64,000 nt of DNA, from positions 45,525,129-45,589,128 of the forward strand of contig CM051455.1 in NCBI GenBank assembly GCA_028274465.1, in the 5' to 3' direction. The notes beneath the pieces were generated by a model. That model saw nothing but the letters and a program-made list of their open reading frames with translations. It had not been told where the DNA came from and did no database searches. The stretch comes from Plantago ovata (taxonomy: Eukaryota > Streptophyta > Magnoliopsida > Lamiales > Plantaginaceae). The stretch's first letter is position 1; every line of letters starts with the position of its first letter. Below, piece after piece: positions 57,655 through 64,000 of the stretch. The position numbers and the translations under genes were made by a program.

Positions 57655-58195
57655 TTTCGAAATGACCTAATCACAATTCAGCTTCAATCAAGAACTCTGA
57701 GGAAGAAAGGAAAAATGGATCGGGGAATTGGGGGGCTTCAGTTCGAGAAATCGATAATTGTGAGGAGGAAGAGAAGGCAAAATGAATTGGGGAAGAAAGA
57801 AATCGGAAGCGACCGAAATTGACCTTGCTTTTAGCGGGAAAGGAAATTTTCTAGGCTAAAACCTTAAGCCCTCAATAGAAGATTTTTTTTTTTTTACCTT
57901 TTCTTCTTCAGATTTTTTGTATTGTATTAGAGTGAATAAATAATTAATTATATATTGCCCAACCATGCAAATAGGCACTTGGAAACTGGAATCGATATAA
58001 TATCAGTATCAATCATTTATTTATATTTACCTTTTGTATTGTTGATTTAGGACTTAAGAAGTGAAACGGTGTTAAGAAACAAACATAAAGAGTTCACGGA
58101 AGCGGATTTTGTATCCCACTTTTTCATGTACCATTTTATGTTCCATTTTTATTTACCTAGAATGACTTATTTAAACAAACATGAGTCTCTAGTTT
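57655..58195. other. UPL5 promoter side, no gene
   Basis: Up to about 57830 this is probably the UPL5 5' leader (purine-rich on the plus strand). The rest is AT-rich with no recognisable feature. Confidence 0.4.
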
Positions 58196-58199
58196 TAAA

Positions 58200-59265
58200 T
58201 GTAATCTAGAATGGCCCGCAATGGCCTTGGAAAAAAAATATGGGATCTAAAACTTTTATCAAGAATAAAAATTTTCACTTGGCTAGTTGTATGGAACAGA
58301 CTTACTACAGCTACATTCTTGGCCTCACAGAATATCATACCAGACCCAACCTGCTCCCTTTGCCAACAAGAGCCAGAAACCCTCCCCACCTTTTTTGCAG
58401 CTGCCCAACTCTAAATCCTCTAAGAGATCAATTTATTAACAGCTCTTTGCTTAACACTGATAACCTACCACAAATTATCTTCCAAGATCATAACAAAAAA
58501 GAAACACTTCATTTCATCATGCTAGCTTGGGTAATCTGGAGGATTAGAAATGAAAAGATTTTCCAGAATATGAAATTTGATCTCTATAAAGCAAAACTTA
58601 GATTTTGCAACCTTCTAAGAGACCTAGAATGCACTTTTACAGAAAATAAGGCCACCATAACCAAACCAATCACTTGCCGCTGGAATCCTCCACCAACCGG
58701 ATTTTATTGTCTGAGCATAGATGGCTCATCTGATCCTACAAAGGGGTCAGCAGGAGCCGGTGCACTGATACGTAATAGCCAGGGAACATGCCTAATAGCA
58801 GCGGCGCAATTTCTCGGGAAAACTTCTGCTATAATGGCAGAATTTTATACCCTAAAACTTGGGCTGTCATTGTGTTCAAAAATCAATTGTAAAAAAATTA
58901 TAATCCAGACTAATTCTCAAACTCTACTTAAATGTTTTAACAGGGGGAAGGCAGACGGAGTGCATCAAAACGCACTACTTCAGGACGCATTTAGGGAGTT
59001 GAGACAGCTGGAGGAGACCAAGATGGAGTTTTTGTTTAGAGAATGCAATGGAGCAGCTGATTTACTTGCCAACGAAGGAAGAAAAAAGACTTTTGGAAGA
59101 TCAACATCTTTGGAGAATGTTTCCAATACTTTTGTTTGGGATATGTCCCCATCTTGGCTCTGTAATATTTTATCATCAGACATATCTGCTACTTATAATT
59201 ATTAGGAGTGTAACTGAAACTATTTCATCTTAAAATTAATGAACTGTCGACTTTCGGAAAAAAAA
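58200..59265 (+). mobile_element. 5'-truncated LINE: zf-RVT and RNase H domains
   Basis: A frame at 58211-58414 gives the zinc-binding RT domain (LKLLSRIKIFTWLVVWNRL, CSLCQQEPETLPTFF). After a frameshift, the frame to 59205 gives an RNase H domain (SIDGSSDPTKGSAGAGALIR, MAEFYTLKLGL, QTNSQTLLKC). The usual catalytic Asp in the 'TDS' motif is Asn here. An A-run at 59258-59265 marks the 3' end. Only the last kilobase of the element is present. It is related in layout to the LINE at 11552-13435 but not nearly identical. Confidence 0.85.
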
Positions 59266-60885
59266 TCTCAGCAATAGCATAATATTAAACGAAGAACAAT
59301 TACTGGGATCAATACAAACTAACTATCGGTGGTGGGTTGTAGTGGTTTAATTAGTAGAGAGTCTAGAGTTGATCTTTGATAAGAAAAGGAAAAAATAATG
59401 TGCTGAAAGTCTTATATAGTTTTTGGTGTTACATTTTACTGGGTACTCTGGTGTTCATAGTTACATGATCCAGGGCAATATCATATACTCCGTAGTAGAT
59501 TTAACTTTTAATTTGTCTTTTCAATCCTTGGTGATTAATTAATATAAATGTGAATTTATATGTTGATACGTTAATTAATTACACATAGAAAATTTATAAA
59601 GATCTAAATAACATGAAAACTTGAAATGGAATTCAAGTTTAAAGTCAACATGTTACGACGGGGTCGTACGTTTTGATTTTTCGCTCTTCATGCAAATTGC
59701 AGGAAGTACCTGCATCGTTAGGTGAAGCACTGTCACTTTTTGACTGCAGTCTCTCTGCTGCTACAACACCTTTTCAGTGTTGCAGAAAACACAACAATTC
59801 ACGTTCTCATTCGTCTATATTCCTCCAGAAAAGCTTTACCTCTCATATTGTAGTAGTCTAACTAGAGTTTATATTTTCTTGTACTTGTAATACAATCTCA
59901 CATGCAGCTTTATCTTGTGAGACCATTCGTCAGATACTGTAAGTATCGTGTGCAGAACGAATAATTAAAGTTTTAAGGAGAGAGTGTTTGACTCGGTGCT
60001 ACAGTCTTTACTTATTTATTTTCCAAATTCTTACTTCGGTACTATCATGTTTCTACTATACCATTCAACAATGAATTTTGTGTAGCCAATCAATTCGATA
60101 ACAACTTCAATTAAGGACATCTAAACTATGTGGGAAGTTTCTCGTCACAAAATTAAAGCTCGCAACCATGTCGATTGTTATAGGTATTGATGTGCTCAAA
60201 ATTAATACACAAAAAGTATTGTAAGCGGACGTTGTAGCATTTGCTTATACTTGAGGTTGAATCGCTAGAGGAATTGATTGAACTATCATTGTACAATAAA
60301 GATATCTTAGTAAAATGGTTCGTAAACACATAATCTTTTGTCGATGTTTGATTATCAAGCCAAAACTTTTAGAAACTAACAAATGAGGAACGTGAATGGC
60401 AGCACGGACTAATAATCGAACGTCAATAGGTAATACTTAAGACAAATTAATGACTACGAGTATGCGAATATGAAGATATGTATGTCACCCAATCCCACAT
60501 GCCATTTCATAATCAAATTAGTATTAAATATGTCCGTTCGTAGAGAATTTCAAAGTAGATTAACCGATCGATCCTTATAGAGATCAAGATTCAACTACAA
60601 CAAACATCAATACTTTGAACATTGTGAATACTGAATAGGATCAAGCTTCAACCAAATTGATTACTTAGGATATCTTGAACGAGTTCACCGTACAACACAA
60701 CGGAGAGATTCAAGTATTTAGAATTACCAACATGTTGGATTATACTACTACCATCCCTACGGTGGATTTAAACACTCAAACTCATATTAGCATACATTCG
60801 AGATACACAAAAGAACGGATAGACAAACATACAAGGATGGAAACACAACCAGCGATAGCAAGCAACAAATTAAAACCAAATTGGA
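59266..60885. other. Intergenic stretch, no gene recognised
   Basis: AT-rich, only short open frames, no domain or RNA gene recognised. Confidence 0.4.
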
Positions 60886-60889
60886 GATG

Positions 60890-60940
60890 CAACAATAATG
60901 TACGGCTATTATCTTCTCGAATAGCCGTACATTATTGTTG
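60890..60940. repeat. Perfect 21-bp inverted repeat with 9-base loop
   Basis: Left arm 60890-60910 (caacaataatgtacggctat plus t) and right arm 60920-60940 are exact reverse complements around the loop atcttctcg. It may be a small foldback, a template-switch product or an snRNA-like hairpin. There is no further context to choose. Confidence 0.85.
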
Positions 60941-61094
60941 TTGGTATATCTAAGCTACATATTAATCTTATGTTGAATAGGACTATTATTAATGAGATCA
61001 ATGATACAATAGAAGTACTAGTCATTTTATGTTTTCAAGGCATATATAGAAGAGGGTCATCCTAAGATTAATTTGATCAGTACAACTTGATAGG

Positions 61095-62762
61095 CTATGC
61101 AATGCATCTCTTGTTTCATGACGTATGGGAGGATCAAACAAACTCGAGACTGTACGTCTGACCTTCTGAAGTGGTGCATGGAGATGATTGTGTGATTTGA
61201 TTTTTGGAGCATGTCTTTCTTAAAGCCTCTTAATTTATTCGTGATTTTATCCAGTCGACTGCTTTCATGAGAACAGCCAACAGGGATGCCACCTTTAATG
61301 GTTCCCTGAAAAGAGAATTTGCGAGAAGTTACAATTATATCAAAGTGGGGGAAGTTTCCGAAGAATGGTCACATAAACCGTACAAGGATAGAGGGGAGGA
61401 CATGGAATCTTGACAAGCAATTGCCTGGAGACTTGTAGCACATTGTCAGTTGAGAGCTTGAAATATTATGGAATTTCACTTCATCCTTATGAGACATAAA
61501 CATGGCTAAAACATATGTATTTGAACACCATCAACTCATCTTCTGAATATAGAGCACCAAATATATATACAGGGACAATGCATGCACATCTCAGCAAAGA
61601 ACCAAGTACTAGAGGGAAAACACAAGTAAAACAGTTCCGAAAGATAATGGCAACCACTGATACGTACCAGGCTAACTACTCACTTGAGGACCAGTTGTTT
61701 TGATTATCAAGCAAATATACCATTTCATTAAAAGCTGCTGGTTTATATGATTATATCACATCAGATTATCAGGTGGGTGAGTGGATCCAACAAACAGAGG
61801 GTAGGATATACTGACACAAGATCCATAAAATGACAAGTCATGTTTACAACGATCTTAGTGATACAGTGCCTGAACACTAGCTTCACTTGACACAATTTAT
61901 CAGCGTAAAAAGTAACGAGAGCCATGCCGAGCAGTCTGCCTTGACAAAGGCTCCGTTTTATATCCTGCAAAGGTAAGTTGCTAGCAATCAAAAACAAATT
62001 TAGGCAAGAGGAGAGAGACAGAGAGGTAGATAGAGGGGAGAGAGATGACCTTGAGATTTCTTGAATTGCCCTCACAACTTCTGAGGAACTGGTCTCAAGA
62101 ACTTGGCCACCCAATATTATTTCGTCTAAAATTGTATGCACCTGCAAATACAGATCAATCGATGAAGATCACTTTATAGGAGGTTAAACGAAAGTTGTTA
62201 TTCATATGTTACGCACTTGCCAAGGCTGAACAGCAATCAATGATTAAACATGCTTGCTCAGTTCCTAAGAATGAGAGAGGTTCCTCTTTCCACACGGTAT
62301 AGATAGCTAGTAACTAAGGCACACACAAAAAAAAATGTTCACCAGCAGCTTTCTTTCACTTAGAGAACCTAGAAACAAATCTATTCGGTAGACTCCATTA
62401 TTCTCTCACAAAAATAGTAATGTACAGAGCTCACAATAATATGGAAATATCCTCAAAGCTATTGGATCACAAACAGACACTAAACTTAGTGGAACTAAGT
62501 ATTCAAGACTATTAAGAATACATCAATGTTAACCATATCATACATACTTTTCGATAAGGATAATAAGACCGACCTTGTTAAAGCTGAACACCACGTCCAG
62601 CTCACACACATTTCTGAAACACTTGTCCAGAATCTCCACGAAAACTGCCACATTATAGTAGATGAATCAACAAACGAATTGATCATAATTAAAACCAGAG
62701 CCTCAGTCACTAAACCAGAACATCAACAATTCTGAAGAGAAGGATAGTTTTCCCAGTATCGG
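61095..62762. repeat. Segmental duplication partner of 49440-51045
   Basis: Blocks shared in the same order and orientation include gtggtgcatggagatgat, agcaattgcctggaga, tctgaatatagagcacca, acaagatccat, gaatctccacgaaaact and agaaggatagttttcccagt. This copy holds the 3' half of the AP-3 sigma gene. The 49-51 kb copy keeps only relics, so the direction of copying is from here to there, or from a lost gene there. Confidence 0.7.
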
Positions 62763-63958
62763 AAATAAAGTTCTGCTTTCCAACAACTGATGTGCGATTA
62801 TGAATGCTAACTATGAATTAAACAGAAAAAAAACTTGAAAATAAATTAATCCCCAAAAGTTAAGGTTGAGTATTTCTCTCCCTTCCAGTAGCAAATAGAT
62901 GTAAATGAGGAGAGTTATATTCCAATGCTAGACATCAAAGCTCAATAACTCTAATATTAAAAAGAAAGATAATATCTCCAGTTCACATTAGACTGTTAGA
63001 GGCATATACTTCAAGACATGATGCAAAAGCTACCTAACCGCTAGAAGAAATGCCTCAGCATTTGTACTTTTGATGCAGAACAGGAACTTATACATCTACA
63101 AAGTTGGCCATGGGAAAATGATCCAAAGCAACAGGAACATGGACATTGCTAATGTTATTTCCTTTTAGTACAAACATATACTGCTACGTTTTTAGTAGTT
63201 TCTCATACTTTGTATGGACAGCCTAAAAACGAAACATTATTCAAAAATCAAAAGAATAGTAGTACGTGAATGGACAGTCTAAAATCACTTATCTCTACAA
63301 GCTATGCAACTATATTCGACATATGAACAACCAACTTACAACCATGGGATTTCATAGTGACATTGGTACCTTGCATGAGGTCGAGCATCGCAAGCTCATT
63401 CTCCGACTCATCAAAAATGAAAACGAAATATAACGTAGCAAACGTTTTGTACACAAGCCTCACATCCTGCAGGCAAATGATCAGTTAAATACAACACAAA
63501 CTGTTTTGTAAACATGTGAATAAATCTATGCAAGTAGAATCAAAATTCTGCAGCAAACAACTGCAAATCCTAATTGTGGCCTTACCGGTCCAAACAGCGA
63601 ATCTACCTTAACGAAGTTACTGACATTATCAGCTCTACTACACAGAACTGCAAATTAAACATTGCACAATTTTGAGTACTAATACAAGAAGATAAATACA
63701 AATTACGAATCTGAGGTTATAAGAGAGCTAAAAGTGACAACTGAGTGATTGACTTACTTTTGTAAATACTTCGAACGAGCTCCTGTTGCTTCTCCGGTGG
63801 CTGAATTTGCATTTCAGATTGAAATCAATAAACAAAGCTGGAAACTGAAAACATCACTGAAAGTAAAATTGGGGAAGAAAATTTGTGACCTTATATTCGT
63901 AGAACTTGATGAGACGAGGCTGGCCTTGATCGTTCATGATTATTACTCCTCGTATCAT
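61230..63958 (-). CDS. AP-3 complex sigma subunit, about seven exons, with an apparent one-base insertion
   Basis: The small sigma subunit of the AP-3 adaptor sorts cargo from the Golgi/endosome to the vacuole. Exons: 63958-63890 ([19 protein letters not shown]), 63800-63758 ([14 protein letters not shown]), 63648-63586 ([15 protein letters not shown]), 63466-63370 ([18 protein letters not shown]), 62644-62574 ([19 protein letters not shown]), 62141-62050 ([20 protein letters not shown]). The last exon is uncertain, perhaps 61305-61230. All phases fit except in exon 3. There GTAGATTTCGCTG has one T too many for the conserved SLFGP that must follow VD and that joins exon 4 in phase. As written the frame is broken at about 63598-63604. 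An assembly error or a real null allele are both possible. The window ends 42 bases upstream of the ATG. Partial copies of exon 5 lie at 50.3 and 50.9 kb. Confidence 0.85.
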
Positions 63959-64000
63959 TTTTGCGAGAATCTCTGAACAATCGAACCTCTGTTTCGCCTC

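Noticed and set aside
61761-62046. Extension of the AP-3 sigma exon 6 frame to lower coordinates as coding sequence
   Set aside because: A good GT donor ends exon 6 at 62050, and the readthrough part is a pyrimidine-rich intron without similarity to the sigma subunit.

Overview
The window is nuclear DNA of a flowering plant, most likely a eudicot. Genes have GT-AG introns and sit in AT-rich sequence full of LINEs, MITEs, foldback elements and LTR elements. The families are plant-specific: a GRP7-type RNA-binding protein, an LRR receptor-like kinase, a FAR1-related protein, a CC-NB-LRR protein and UPL5. A tandem pair of CTGAA-rich MITEs reminds me of repeats from Caryophyllales, but that is memory, not proof.

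Layout. 1-16.2 kb: one gene, a glycine-rich RNA-binding protein (minus, 2.3-3.1 kb), then a repeat landscape. It holds a CTGAA MITE pair, a LINE remnant at 7.9 kb, a long TA microsatellite, a 5'-truncated LINE with a clean 13-bp target duplication (11.5-13.4 kb), and two adjoining foldback elements with palindromic AGCTCCG cores (14.0-16.2 kb). 17.8-22.6 kb: a four-exon LRR receptor-like pseudokinase (plus). Two decayed minus-strand copies of its kinase end lie downstream. A 100-N assembly gap follows, then the 3' part of a Tat-lineage Ty3/gypsy element with an antisense coding block and a 3' LTR (to 32.27 kb). 33.4-34.4 kb: a third AGCTCCG array. 35.7-39.1 kb: a six-exon FAR1-related gene (minus) with a duplicated exon and an inverted exon copy nearby. 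40.0-45.4 kb: tRNA-Gln genes, a SINE-like element, a solo LTR with 5-bp duplication, and a 1.2-kb TIR element. 45.7-49.0 kb: a CC-NB-LRR gene with a fragment of a second copy just upstream. 49.4-53.1 kb: duplicated sequence holding broken AP-3 sigma exons, another tRNA-Gln, a C2H2 zinc-finger pseudogene and a 95-bp hairpin. 53.6-57.6 kb: the HECT ligase gene UPL5 (minus). 58.2-59.3 kb: a LINE tail. 61.2-64.0 kb: the AP-3 sigma subunit gene (minus).

The genes do not form one pathway; this is an ordinary gene-plus-transposon neighbourhood. The strongest leads are: the foldback elements with palindrome arrays; single-base frameshifts in two otherwise well-kept genes (UPL5 and AP-3 sigma), which are either assembly errors or real lesions; the LRR-RLK whose kinase lacks key catalytic residues; the FAR1 exon duplications; two long perfect or near-perfect hairpins; and the antisense block of the Tat element. 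I found no convincing wholly new system. Exon borders were read by eye from splice signals and reading phase and have no transcript support.
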